From Mesorhizobium sp. M1B.F.Ca.ET.045.04.1.1 (GTDB lineage: Bacteria; Pseudomonadota; Alphaproteobacteria; Rhizobiales; Rhizobiaceae), in contig NZ_CP034448.1 of assembly GCF_003952465.1 (NCBI RefSeq), positions 6,301,001 to 6,365,000 of the forward strand: a DNA stretch of 64,000 bases, read 5' to 3'. Shown in pieces: positions 26,051 through 34,885 of the stretch. Both the position numbers and the translations under genes were made by a program. The notes below the pieces were generated by a model, which ran no database searches, was not told the DNA's origin, and saw only the letters and a list, made by a program, of their open reading frames with translations. The number at the start of each line of letters is the position of its first letter. Positions within the stretch are counted from its first letter, which is position 1.

Positions 26051-27108
26051 GACCCCTGCCCTCCCCTCTGCCTTGGCGTGTTGTGAACTTTCGATGCTAG
26101 GCCGAAGCGTGGCATCCACGGCAGTCGACCGGTTGCCGCCCCATCACTACGAACGATCCTGACCGTCTGTTGCTGCTTGCCGCCGCCAAGACGAAGTTCA
26201 GCTGCGCCGAAGAGACGGTCGACGATTAGGACGTTTCCGAAGACACGGCTGTTGGCGATCTGGGCTTCGCCATCCGGACCAATGACGAAGATCGGTGGCA
26301 TCTCGCCCTGCACGATCCCGCGCGGAAACTCGACGTAGACGCGCCTGCCATCGTCGTAGGCGGCGACCGGCCGCCACGGTGGCGTGTCGCCGGTGAGGCC
26401 ATAACGATAGTTGCGCGCGGTGAGGTCGGGGATGATTGGCATCGCAAGGCTGGTCGGCTGGTGTCCGGCCGGCTTAACCGGATACGCCCATGCCACGGCC
26501 GGCATGTAAGGCTTTTGATCCGCCCGAAGCTCGATCATGTAGATGCGACGGTCGGTGGTGATGACGAGGTTGGTAGTGATGTCGGCGCGCGAGGGCTTCA
26601 CCAGTACATGGACGCGCCGCGTAACACCGGCACCGCTTTCGGTGTCGCCGATGATCCAGCGTGCAGTGTCGCCCGCTGCGATTGGCCCCGTTCCAGTAAG
26701 GCTCTCACCCGGCTCGAGCGCGATATCTGTTATCTGCCCTGGCGCGGCATAGACCTGGTAGAGGGCTCCTTCGCTCCAAGGATATATCTGGATGGCGTTA
26801 TAATAGCCCTCGCGCCGCGGCTGGATGCGGGCGGCGGCGTTGGCATTTTCGACACGCGCTGTCGGGGTATTGCCGGCGGCACCGCCATGCGTCGGGGACC
26901 AGCTCGGCGGCACATGCAACGGTTTCGGCTTCTCATCAGTCGCGAGAGCCGGGACCGATGGCAAAGGTGGCACGAAGGTATCATAGGCGATCTGCGGTGG
27001 CTTTTGAGGTGTGGCACAGCCTCCGAGTATGGCCCCCGAAACCAAAACCGCCGCGCACGCGCATCCATGAAAAGCAGGAGTGGTCAAAACACGGAATGCC
27101 AGCTTCAT
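26047..27108 (-). CDS. trbG: Conjugal transfer protein TrbG (VirB9-like)
   Basis: A 353-residue periplasmic/outer-membrane T4SS core subunit. The lipobox LVSGAILGGC near residue 31 indicates a lipoprotein signal. The VirB9 domain is seen in the N-terminal IQIYPWSEGALYQVYAAPGQ and in AYDDGRRVYVEFP near the C-terminus. It overlaps trbF by 4 bases and trbI by 4 bases. Confidence 0.93.
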   Translation of the reverse strand: MKLAFRVLTTPAFHGCACAAVLVSGAILGGCATPQKPPQIAYDTFVPPLPSVPALATDEKPKPLHVPPSWSPTHGGAAGNTPTARVENANAAARIQPRREGYYNAIQIYPWSEGALYQVYAAPGQITDIALEPGESLTGTGPIAAGDTARWIIGDTESGAGVTRRVHVLVKPSRADITTNLVITTDRRIYMIELRADQKPYMPAVAWAYPVKPAGHQPTSLAMPIIPDLTARNYRYGLTGDTPPWRPVAAYDDGRRVYVEFPRGIVQGEMPPIFVIGPDGEAQIANSRVFGNVLIVDRLFGAAELRLGGGKQQQTVRIVRSDGAATGRLPWMPRFGLASKVHNTPRQRGGQGS

Positions 27109-27794
27109 TGGGTCATCTCCCGCGACCAGTTGATGGCGTTGACGTAGATGCCGAGCGGATTGGCCCGAAGCCGGTCAGCGTCGTTTGGCGGCTGGACCAC
27201 GATTGTCAAAATGGCTGTCCAGTGCTGGGTGGTGGAGAGCTGGCCGTCTTCGTAATGACGCTCGGTCCAGGCGACGCGGAAGGAAGCCGCAGAAGCGCGG
27301 ATGACCGAGGACACTTCGATCGCGACCTGCTGCTTGCCGATCTTGGCGAAGGGTTCGTTGGCGCGGGCATAGTCGTTTAGCGCCGCAGCACCTTGGTCGG
27401 TCGTCCATTCATAGGCGCGCAGCCAGTTCTGGCGCACGATGATCGGATCGGCCGGGATCGATCGGACCTGTTCGACGAAGCGGGCAAGATGCCATGCTAT
27501 TTGAGGATCGGTCGGCTTGTAGTCGGCGGCCGCAGGCGCGACCGTCTGCGCCTGTCCGAGCGTATCGACTTGCACGACCCATGGCACGACCGTGCCTCGA
27601 CTCGACTGCCACACGAGTGAGCCGGCAAGGCCAGCCGACAGGATCAGCGATCCGAAGGCCATAATGCGCCAGTTCCTTGCCTGCACGCGGGCCGAACCGA
27701 TGCGCTCGTCCCAAACCTGCGCTGCTTTCTGGTAAGGCGTTTCCGGTTGCGGTGTCTTGCCGTAGTGAACGGCGGGGCGTTTGAAGATGTTCAT
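27105..27794 (-). CDS. trbF: Conjugal transfer protein TrbF (VirB8-like)
   Basis: A 229-residue bitopic inner-membrane protein. The N-terminus reads PYQKAAQVWDERIGSARVQA and is followed by one membrane segment. The periplasmic VirB8-like domain ends in NPLGIYVNAINWSRE. It starts 3 bases after the trbL stop and overlaps trbG by 4 bases. Confidence 0.93.
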   Translation of the reverse strand: MNIFKRPAVHYGKTPQPETPYQKAAQVWDERIGSARVQARNWRIMAFGSLILSAGLAGSLVWQSSRGTVVPWVVQVDTLGQAQTVAPAAADYKPTDPQIAWHLARFVEQVRSIPADPIIVRQNWLRAYEWTTDQGAAALNDYARANEPFAKIGKQQVAIEVSSVIRASAASFRVAWTERHYEDGQLSTTQHWTAILTIVVQPPNDADRLRANPLGIYVNAINWSREMTQ

Positions 27795-27797
27795 AGA

Positions 27798-29174
27798 TCA
27801 CTTGCCTTCAGAAAGAGAAATGGAGGTTCCGCTGCCGTGGGCCTCGCCTGAGCGCACGGCATGGGCAGTGGTTTGGACGCCGTGAGACAGGCGCTGGGAT
27901 CGCTGCATGCGTTTGGCCCAGTCAGGTGGGCTTTGCGCCTCAGCCCTGGCCTGAGTGGCGCGGCCGAACGAAGGATGGTTAGCCGAAGCGGCGGCCCCGC
28001 CCAGCGTTCCCAGAGTCGACGATCCGCCGGTGGACTCGACGGCAAAATTGACGCCGGATGTGAAACTTGACTTCATCGACTGACTGGCCTGAGCGGCGGC
28101 GCGCCTAAGCGGCGAGGCAGCGGCCGACATGCCGGCGCTTGCAACGCTGCTCAGGCCTGAGGCGACACCGGCGGTGCCAGTCTGGCCGATAGAGCCTAAG
28201 GTATAGGCAGTCGATGCGCCCCCGGCCAAGTACGAGCCGCCTCGGGCCGCAGATGTCGCTCCAGAGAAAGCCGCCGCTCCGCCCCTCGTCGCGAGGCCGG
28301 CAGCCCCGCCAGCGATGAGCCCCATGCCGCCAGCGGCGAGACCGGTGCCGACGGCAGCACCGGCGCCAAGCTGCGGGCCGCCGGAGACGAGGCCGTTGGC
28401 TATGCCGGGGCCGAAGATGCCGAGACCGAGCAGCGATAGGGCCGCCAGCACGATCGCCATGGCTTGATCGATTGTTGGGCTTTCGCCACCGAAGCCTTGG
28501 GTGAACTCGCTGAAGAGCGTCGAGCCGATGCCAATGACGACGGCAAGAACAAGCACCTTGATACCGGACGAGATGACGTTGCCGAGCACGCGTTCGGCCA
28601 TGAATGCCGTCTTGCCGAAGAGGCCGAAAGGGATCAGGACGAAGCCGGCCAGCGTCGACAGCTTGAATTCGATCAGCGTGACGAAGAGCTGTACGGCCAG
28701 GATAAAAAAGGCGAGCAGGACGAGCGCCCAGGCGAAGAGCAGGCAAGCGATCTGGATGAAGTTTTCGAAGAAGGACACATAGCCCATCAGCCCCGAGATC
28801 GCCTCGAGCAATGGTCGTCCGGCGTCGAGCCCGGTCTGCGCCACCTTGCCAGGCCGCAGCAGGTCCTGCACTGAGAAGCCGGTGCCGCTTGCCTTGAGGC
28901 CGAGGCCGGAGAAGCTTTCGAAGACGATCCGGGCAAGACTGTTCCAATTGGAAATCAGGTAGGCGAAGACGCCGACGAACAGCGTCTTCTTGACGAGCCG
29001 CGCGAGGATGTCGTCATCGGCGCCCCAGCTCCAGAAGAGGGCCGCGAGCGTCACATCAATGACGATCAAGGTGGTGGCGACGAAGGCGACTTCGCCGCCA
29101 AGCAAGCCGAAGCCGCTGTCTATGTAACGCGTAAACGTGCCGAGGAATTGGTCGATAATGCCAGTGCTGCCCAT
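27798..29174 (-). CDS. trbL: Conjugal transfer protein TrbL (VirB6-like)
   Basis: A 458-residue polytopic inner-membrane channel subunit. The first 300 residues contain about six hydrophobic segments (VAFVATTLIVIDVTLAALFW, LLFAWALVLLAFFILAVQLF). The tail is Gly/Ala/Ser-rich and low in complexity, as is usual for TrbL. The ATG at 29174 gives the conserved MGSTGIIDQFL start; the upstream extension to 29288 lies inside trbK. Confidence 0.92.
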   Translation of the reverse strand: MGSTGIIDQFLGTFTRYIDSGFGLLGGEVAFVATTLIVIDVTLAALFWSWGADDDILARLVKKTLFVGVFAYLISNWNSLARIVFESFSGLGLKASGTGFSVQDLLRPGKVAQTGLDAGRPLLEAISGLMGYVSFFENFIQIACLLFAWALVLLAFFILAVQLFVTLIEFKLSTLAGFVLIPFGLFGKTAFMAERVLGNVISSGIKVLVLAVVIGIGSTLFSEFTQGFGGESPTIDQAMAIVLAALSLLGLGIFGPGIANGLVSGGPQLGAGAAVGTGLAAGGMGLIAGGAAGLATRGGAAAFSGATSAARGGSYLAGGASTAYTLGSIGQTGTAGVASGLSSVASAGMSAAASPLRRAAAQASQSMKSSFTSGVNFAVESTGGSSTLGTLGGAAASANHPSFGRATQARAEAQSPPDWAKRMQRSQRLSHGVQTTAHAVRSGEAHGSGTSISLSEGK

Positions 29175-29176
29175 GC

Positions 29177-29500
29177 CTATCGAGCCCCCGGCGAGTTCGC
29201 ATCCGGCGACTGTGGGGTGAACGACTGTGAAGTCGACCTCACAAATGGCGTTTTGGAACTGAGGAAACGGTCGCGCTGTTCGGTCCACAGTCGCAAACAG
29301 TCGCTATCGCGCAGCGCACCCTCGCCGAGCACCTGGCAACGGCGAAGGCCCTTGCGGAGCGGGCTCTGCGACGTCGCCGGCGCCTCGAGCACTGCTGAGC
29401 CCGACTTGTCCTCCTTGCGGATCATCTCGACCGCTGTCGCGGTGACTGCGACGGCGACGAAAATCGCGGCGGTTATGCGAACGAGCGCCTTGCCATCCAC
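29177..29500 (-). CDS. trbK: Putative entry-exclusion protein TrbK (alternative type)
   Basis: A small protein of about 107 residues in the trbK position between trbJ and trbL. It has one N-terminal membrane segment (VRITAAIFVAVAVTATAVEM). A conserved-looking cysteine core follows (LRRCQVLGEGALRDSDCLRLW), as in TrbK-alt proteins. It would limit redundant transfer into cells that already hold the element. The start is taken as GTG at 29500, 11 bases after trbJ; this is uncertain. Confidence 0.75.
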   Translation of the reverse strand: MDGKALVRITAAIFVAVAVTATAVEMIRKEDKSGSAVLEAPATSQSPLRKGLRRCQVLGEGALRDSDCLRLWTEQRDRFLSSKTPFVRSTSQSFTPQSPDANSPGAR

Positions 29501-29511
29501 CGTCGTGATCC

Positions 29512-30270
29512 TCAGCGGTTGAACATTGAGGCATTGCCAGCCTGGTACCCAGAGCCGGCTGCGAGGAAGCGACGGCGTTGCTCGCGGCCCTGTTCGGCCG
29601 CGGCGGCGCGCTCGGCGTCGGTCAGCGTCTGGGCGCGACCGTTGGCAGCGACGACGGCGGTGAGGTCGGCGATTTGCTGAGCCTGAAGTGCCAAGAGTTG
29701 GTTGCCGGCTTGCGTCGCCTGGAGCGCGCCGATCGCCGATTGGCTGGCGCCAATCAGCGCAGACATCTGGGCGCGATTGGTGTCGATGTTTCCAACGACC
29801 CCGGCCTGAACCCGCATGGCGTCCTGAAGACCGCCGACGGTGTTTCGCCAACGCGAGCGCGCATCAGCGACGAGTTGCTGATCGGACGTGGACAGGGACA
29901 CGCTGCCGTATTGCTGCTGGAAGATCTTGTCGACCTGCTGGACGTCGAAGGCGATGTTCTGCGCCTGGTTGAGCAGTTGCTGGGTGCGCTGCACCGATTG
30001 CTGCAATCGCTGGAGCGAGGAGAAGGGCAGGCTCGCCAGATTGCGGGCCTGATTGATCAGCATCTGGGCTTCATTCTGCAGCGAGGTGATCTGGTTGGTG
30101 ACCTGCTGGAGCGATCTCGCAGCCGTCAGCACATTCTGGGCATAGTTCGATGGATCAAACACGATGAAGGCGTGCGCCGGCCTGACAGCGATGGGCGATA
30201 CCGAGAGGGGCAAGGCGAGCATGGCCGCGGCCAGCGTAAGGGCGCGTGCGCGGGCGTGACGGGTAATCAT
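29512..30270 (-). CDS. trbJ: Conjugal transfer protein TrbJ (VirB5-like)
   Basis: A 252-residue periplasmic minor pilus subunit. It has a signal peptide (residues 1-34, ending PAHA), then FIVFDPSNYAQNVLTAARSL and long glutamine-rich helices. The ATG at 30270 overlaps the trbE stop (ATGA). The frame extends upstream to 30738 inside trbE, but this part is not coding. Confidence 0.92.
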   Translation of the reverse strand: MITRHARARALTLAAAMLALPLSVSPIAVRPAHAFIVFDPSNYAQNVLTAARSLQQVTNQITSLQNEAQMLINQARNLASLPFSSLQRLQQSVQRTQQLLNQAQNIAFDVQQVDKIFQQQYGSVSLSTSDQQLVADARSRWRNTVGGLQDAMRVQAGVVGNIDTNRAQMSALIGASQSAIGALQATQAGNQLLALQAQQIADLTAVVAANGRAQTLTDAERAAAAEQGREQRRRFLAAGSGYQAGNASMFNR

Positions 30271-32723
30271 GATTGGGCCTCCTTTTCGGGTTGCGGGGTA
30301 GAGATTGGCGGGGCGGAGATGAGGTCGGCGGCCCAGGCAACGTTTCTGGCGCGCAGCCAGGCCGCGAGGAAACCGTCGCGACCGTTCTCGGCGGCAACAC
30401 TGGCGATGAGAGCCTGGTCGGTCTTGGACGAAGCGGCGCAGAGCGCGAGACCGACCTCGGAAAGGCCGAGCTCGAAGAGACGGTTGCCGCGCCGCGACTG
30501 GCAATAGTAGTCGCGCTTTGGCGTCGCGCGCGCCAGGATCTCGATCTGGCGGTCGTTGAGGCCGAAGCGGCGGTAGATCGCCGTGATCTGCGGTTCGACC
30601 GCGCGTTCGTTGGGCAGCAGCAGCCGGGTCGGGCAGCTTTCGATAATCGCCGGCGCGATGCCGGAGCTGTCGATGTCGGACAATGACTGGGTGGCAAAGA
30701 CGACGCTGGCGTTCTTCTTGCGCAACGTCTTCAGCCACTCGCGCAGTTGGCCGGCAAAACCTTCGTCATCAAGGGCGAGCCATCCCTCGTCGATGATCAG
30801 AAGAGTCGGCCGCCCATCGAGCCGGTCGCCAATGCGGTGGAACAGGTAGGACAGAACAGCAGGTGCTGCTCCGGTGCCGACAAGACCCTCGATTTCGAAG
30901 GCTTGCACGGATGCCGCGCCGAGATGCTCGGCTTCAGAATCTAGCAGCCGCCCGTATGGGCCTCCAACGCAATATGGCCGCAGGGCCTGCTTCAAGTCGT
31001 TCGCCTGCAACAGCACGCTGAGGCCAGTGATGGTGCGCTCCTCGACCGGCGCTGTGGCGAGCGACGTCAGCGCGGTCCAGACATGCTCCCTGGCATCCGG
31101 GTTGATCGGGATCCCTTCACGCGCAAGGATCGAAACGATCCAGTCGGCCGCCCAGGCGCGTTCATAAGTATCGTGTATGCGGGCGAGAGGCTGGAGCGAG
31201 ACGGAGGCATCGCTGCCCTCGGTCAAGCCACCCCCGAGATCGTGCCAATCCCCGGCCATCGCGAGTGCCGCGGCCCGGATTGAGCCACCGAAGTCGAAAG
31301 CGAAGACTTGGCTGTGCAGATAGCGTCGGAACTGCAGCGCCATCAGCGCGAGCAGCACGGACTTGCCAGCGCCGGTGGGTCCGACCACCAAAGTGTGGCC
31401 GACGTCGCCGACATGCAAGGACAACCGGAACGGGGTCGAGCCCTCGGTCTTGCCATATAGCAAGGGAGGACTACCAAGGTGCTCGTCCCGTTCCGGCCCC
31501 GCCCACACGGCAGAGAGGGGGATCATGTGGGCGAGATTGAGTGTCGAGATGGGCGGCTGGCGGACATTGGCGTAGGCATGTCCGGGCAATGAGCCAAGCC
31601 AGGCATCGACGGCATTGACCGTTTCCAGCATGGCGCTGAAGTGGCGACCCTGAATGACTTTCTCGACAAGGCGCAGTTTCTCTTGCGCCAAATGCGGATC
31701 GGCGTCCCAGACCGTGATGGTCGCGGTGACGTAGGCCATGCCCGAAACGTCAGCGCCGAGTTCCTGCAAGGCGATATCGGCGTCCGCGGCCTTGTTGGCG
31801 GCGTCCGTGTCCACGAGCACGGACGCCTCGTTCGTCATGACTTCCTTCAGGATCGCGGCGATGCTCTTCCTTTTGGCAAACCATTGCCGTCGGATCTTCG
31901 TCAGCAGTCTGGTAGCGTCGAACTTGTCGAGCAGGATCGCGCGTGTCGTCCAGCGATAGGGAAAAGCGAGCCGGTTGAGGTCGTCGAGCAGGCCTGGCGT
32001 CATTGCGGTCGGAAAGCCGACAATGGTGAGAACGCGTAGATGCTGGTCGCCAAGGCGTGGCTCGAGTCCCCCAGTCAACGGCTGCTCCGCCAGCAGCGCA
32101 TCGAGATAGATCGGGGTCTCCGGGACGCGCACCCCATGGCGTTTCGTCGAGACAGTCGAATGCAGGTAGGTCAGCGTCTCGGCATCGTCGAGCCACTGGC
32201 ATTCCGGCATGAAGCCGTCGAGAAGCGAGAGAACGCGATCGGTGCGGTCGACAAACGCGCGCAGGATCTCATGAGGATCCACGCCGGACTGTTCGCGCCC
32301 CTCGTAGAGCCAGGTCTCCACCCGCGCCGCATCTTCAGCCGGCGGCAGGTAGAGGAAGGTGAGGAAGTAGCTCGATATGAAGTGGATGCCCTCCTCCTCG
32401 AAGTCGGCCTTGCGCTCGGCGTCGACCAGGCCGGAGGCGGGATCGGGAAATTGGCTGTCGGGATAGGTCGCCGCCTTATGGCGCTGCGCCTCGACGAAAA
32501 TGCTCCAACCGGAGCCCAGACGACGGAAGGCGTTGTTGATGCGCGAGGCGACCGCCACCAGTTCTGCCGCCACGGCGGAATCCAGGTCTGGACCGCGAAA
32601 CCTTGCGGTGCGCTGAAAGCTCCCGTCCTTGTTCAACAACACGCCAGGCGCCGCGAGCGCAGCCCAAGGCAGGTAGTCGGCCAGGCGGTTGGCGTCCCGG
32701 CGAAACTCAGCAAGGTTCATCAT
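30267..32723 (-). CDS. trbE: Conjugal transfer ATPase TrbE (VirB4-like)
   Basis: An 818-residue T4SS ATPase of normal length. The Walker A motif VVGPTGAGKSVLLALMA is near residue 450 and the Walker B motif TLLIIDEGWLALDD is about 200 residues later. FATQSLSDID follows, the VirB4 signature around motif D. It starts 10 bases after trbD, at a double ATG, either of which may be used. It energises pilus assembly and transfer. Confidence 0.95.
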   Translation of the reverse strand: MMNLAEFRRDANRLADYLPWAALAAPGVLLNKDGSFQRTARFRGPDLDSAVAAELVAVASRINNAFRRLGSGWSIFVEAQRHKAATYPDSQFPDPASGLVDAERKADFEEEGIHFISSYFLTFLYLPPAEDAARVETWLYEGREQSGVDPHEILRAFVDRTDRVLSLLDGFMPECQWLDDAETLTYLHSTVSTKRHGVRVPETPIYLDALLAEQPLTGGLEPRLGDQHLRVLTIVGFPTAMTPGLLDDLNRLAFPYRWTTRAILLDKFDATRLLTKIRRQWFAKRKSIAAILKEVMTNEASVLVDTDAANKAADADIALQELGADVSGMAYVTATITVWDADPHLAQEKLRLVEKVIQGRHFSAMLETVNAVDAWLGSLPGHAYANVRQPPISTLNLAHMIPLSAVWAGPERDEHLGSPPLLYGKTEGSTPFRLSLHVGDVGHTLVVGPTGAGKSVLLALMALQFRRYLHSQVFAFDFGGSIRAAALAMAGDWHDLGGGLTEGSDASVSLQPLARIHDTYERAWAADWIVSILAREGIPINPDAREHVWTALTSLATAPVEERTITGLSVLLQANDLKQALRPYCVGGPYGRLLDSEAEHLGAASVQAFEIEGLVGTGAAPAVLSYLFHRIGDRLDGRPTLLIIDEGWLALDDEGFAGQLREWLKTLRKKNASVVFATQSLSDIDSSGIAPAIIESCPTRLLLPNERAVEPQITAIYRRFGLNDRQIEILARATPKRDYYCQSRRGNRLFELGLSEVGLALCAASSKTDQALIASVAAENGRDGFLAAWLRARNVAWAADLISAPPISTPQPEKEAQS

Positions 32724-32733
32724 GGCCGCGCCC

Positions 32734-33015
32734 TCAAACCGACAGGTGGCCGGGAAGGCGCAGATGTCTCCGGACGACTTCAACGAAGAGCGGATCGCGC
32801 TTTGCGGCCCACACCGCCGTGAAGTGTCCGAGCGCCCAGAGAAGGAGACCGACCAGCCAGAGCCGCAGGCCGAGGCCGACCGCGCCCGCGAGGGTGCCGT
32901 TCATGATCGCTATCGAACGCGGCGCGCCGGCGAGCAGGATGTGCTCGGTCAGAGCTCTGTGAACGGAGACCACATATCCCGGCACCGCATCGATCTGTTC
33001 GAAAGCGGTCGCCAT
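32734..33015 (-). CDS. trbD: Conjugal transfer protein TrbD (VirB3-like)
   Basis: A 93-residue inner-membrane protein with the conserved N-terminal VPGYVVSVHRALTEHILLAG. Two close hydrophobic segments follow (IMNGTLAGAVGLGLRLWLVG, then LLLWALGHFTAVWAA). The start overlaps the trbC stop (TGATG). Confidence 0.93.
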   Translation of the reverse strand: MATAFEQIDAVPGYVVSVHRALTEHILLAGAPRSIAIMNGTLAGAVGLGLRLWLVGLLLWALGHFTAVWAAKRDPLFVEVVRRHLRLPGHLSV

Positions 33016-33347
33016 CAGATCAGCGCTCCGCCGCCAAACGAGAAGAACGACAGAAAAAAGCTGGACGCCGCGAAGGCGATCGAGAGGCCAAAGACGATCT
33101 GGATCAGTCGCCGAAAACCTCCGGAAGTATCGCCGAAGGCGAGCGTCAGTCCGGTCACGATGATGATGATCACGGCAATGATCTTGGAGACCGGACCTTC
33201 GATCGACTGAAGGATCTTCTCCAGCGGCTGCTCCCACGGCATTGACGATCCGGCGGCGTTGGCGGCCGAGGCGGCCATGAGACTGATGAAGAGCGTCGTG
33301 CCTGAAGCGGCGATACGCCGGTAGCCTCGCGAGAGAGCGCGGATCAT
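33015..33347 (-). CDS. trbC: Conjugal pilin precursor TrbC (VirB2-like)
   Basis: A 110-residue prepilin with a long signal peptide (to ANA, about residue 30) and two hydrophobic segments (IIAVIIIIVTGLTLAF; IVFGLSIAFAASSFFLSFF). In related systems the pilin is processed and cyclised by the TraF peptidase, and a TraF gene is present at 46507-47049. It overlaps trbB by 4 bases. Confidence 0.92.
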   Translation of the reverse strand: MIRALSRGYRRIAASGTTLFISLMAASAANAAGSSMPWEQPLEKILQSIEGPVSKIIAVIIIIVTGLTLAFGDTSGGFRRLIQIVFGLSIAFAASSFFLSFFSFGGGALI

Positions 33348-34327
33348 GAATTGTCTCCTTCATTGTTCTGGCTGGCTTGGGAAGTGCGATAGTCGCCGTC
33401 GGGACCAAGTCCTTCGACCCGGGTGAGCTCGGTGAGCCGGCGCGCAGAACCGCGTCCGGATAGAACGGCGACCATGTCTATGGTTTCGGCTATCAGGGCG
33501 CGCGGAACGGTGACGACGGCTTCCTGGATGAGTTGCTCGAGACGCCGCAGGGCGCCGATGCCGGAGCCGGCGTGGATGGTGCCGATGCCGCCGGGATGTC
33601 CGGTGCCCCAAGCCTTCAGAAGGTCAAGCGCCTCCGAGCCTCGCACTTCGCCAATGGGGATGCGGTCAGGACGAAGGCGGAGCGAGGAGCGGACCAGGTC
33701 GGCGAGCGATGCGACCCCATCCTTGGTGCGCATGGCGACCATGTTGGGCGCGGAGCATTGCAGTTCGCGCGTGTCCTCGATGATGACGACGCGATCCGAC
33801 CCCTTCGCCACTTCGGCGAGCAGGGCATTGGTCAGCGTCGTCTTGCCGGTGGACGTGCCACCCGCCACAAGGATGTTCGCGCGGCCCACTACTGCGGCGC
33901 GCAACGTGGCCTTCTGGCCGGCGGTCATTATGCCCGCCGCGACATAGTCCTCGAGCGTGAACACAGCGACTGCCGGCTTGCGGATCGCGAAGGCGGGCGC
34001 TGAAACGACGGGCGGAAGCAGCCCCTCGAAGCGTTCGCCGGTTTCCGGCAACTCAGCCGAGACGCGCGGGGAACGGCTATGCACCTCAGCGCCGACATGG
34101 TGAGCGACCAGACGCACAATGCGCTCGCCATCGGCGGCCGGCAGCATCTGGCCCGTGTCAGCCAGACCCTCCGAAAGCCGATCCACCCAGATTCGGCCGT
34201 CCGGGTTCAACATCACTTCGACGATTGCCGGATCGTCGAGGAACCGGCTGATGGCTTGACCGAGCGCGGTGCGCAGCATGCGCGAACTGCGCGCGCGTCG
34301 TTCGGTGTTGTTGTGCAAAGCTGCCAT
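33344..34327 (-). CDS. trbB: Conjugal transfer ATPase TrbB (VirB11-like)
   Basis: A 327-residue hexameric traffic ATPase and first gene of the trb operon. Walker A is VAGGTSTGKTTLTNALLAE (about residues 152-170), then the Asp box VIIEDTRELQC, then GTGHPGGIGTIHAGS. In ICEMlSym-type elements trbB normally follows the copG-like gene; here that gene is about 18 kb away on the other strand. An inverted repeat TCCCC-GGTC-GGGGA lies 36 bases upstream of the start. Confidence 0.94.
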   Translation of the reverse strand: MAALHNNTERRARSSRMLRTALGQAISRFLDDPAIVEVMLNPDGRIWVDRLSEGLADTGQMLPAADGERIVRLVAHHVGAEVHSRSPRVSAELPETGERFEGLLPPVVSAPAFAIRKPAVAVFTLEDYVAAGIMTAGQKATLRAAVVGRANILVAGGTSTGKTTLTNALLAEVAKGSDRVVIIEDTRELQCSAPNMVAMRTKDGVASLADLVRSSLRLRPDRIPIGEVRGSEALDLLKAWGTGHPGGIGTIHAGSGIGALRRLEQLIQEAVVTVPRALIAETIDMVAVLSGRGSARRLTELTRVEGLGPDGDYRTSQASQNNEGDNS

Positions 34328-34512
34328 TTTGTCCCCGTATCGGTCGGGAACAATGCAGGCGGTCCCCGGTCGGGGATGATTAAGAGAACGGTATTCTTAG
34401 CTGCTGCAACAGGTTTATCGAGGCGTAGTAGCGTGGCGTGTAAATACAGGAGAAGGACGGCGCTCGCGCGTACAGCCTTTCCATGAGGTTGGGGATTGCA
34501 ATGGCAGATTCC

Positions 34513-34609
34513 ATACGCGACCGCGTATATTGACATATCATACGCATTTGCGTATAAACCTCTTCCATACGTGATCGCGTATATTGACAAGAAATACGCT
34601 AACGCGTAT
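34513..34609. promoter_or_regulatory. Four-operator, two-promoter array of hipBA
   Basis: Four 16-bp palindromes of form ATACGC-N4-GCGTAT (one arm is ATACGT) start at 34513, 34540, 34567 and 34594, exactly 27 bp apart. The second and fourth lie inside the spacers of two matching promoters: TTGACA 34530-34535 with TATAAA 34553-34558, and TTGACA 34584-34589 with TATATG 34607-34612, both with 17-bp spacers. The array is a tandem duplication of a 54-bp promoter/operator unit. Confidence 0.85.
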
Positions 34610-34630
34610 ATGGCCCTCTGGAGGCTTATC

Positions 34631-34885
34631 ATGACCGACCAGATCGCTCGCAACGAGAAGCAACTCGGCGCCATCCTGCGTCGCGCCCGCCGGCAGGCCG
34701 ACCTCACGCAAGAGACGCTTGGCAATCAAATCCACCTGCGCCAGGCCACCGTGTCCCGCCTTGAAGCCGGCGAGCCAGCGGTGCAGCTCAGCACGTTGAT
34801 GGCCGCTCTCTCCGCCCTCGACCTTGAACTCGTCGTTCGCCCGCGCAGCAAAAGCAGCGCCACCGAGATGGAAGACTTGTTCTGA
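34631..34885 (+). CDS. hipB: HipB-type antitoxin and repressor
   Basis: An 84-residue protein, mostly a Cro/CI HTH: LGAILRRARRQADLTQETLG, then IHLRQATVSRLEAGEPAVQLSTLMAALSALDLEL. It should neutralise the HipA kinase encoded downstream and repress the operon by binding the palindromes just upstream. The ATG at 34631 follows a GGAGG; upstream in-frame starts would lie inside the operator array. The stop overlaps the hipA start (TGATG). Confidence 0.92.
   Translation: MTDQIARNEKQLGAILRRARRQADLTQETLGNQIHLRQATVSRLEAGEPAVQLSTLMAALSALDLELVVRPRSKSSATEMEDLF

Noticed and set aside
29512..30738. A 408-codon frame including trbJ
   Set aside because: The first 150 codons lie inside trbE in another frame; the signal peptide and ATGA overlap place the real start at 30270.
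34501..34620. Regular 27-bp repeats resembling a mini CRISPR array
   Set aside because: The repeats are palindromic operators with promoter boxes inside them; there are no unique spacers or cas genes.
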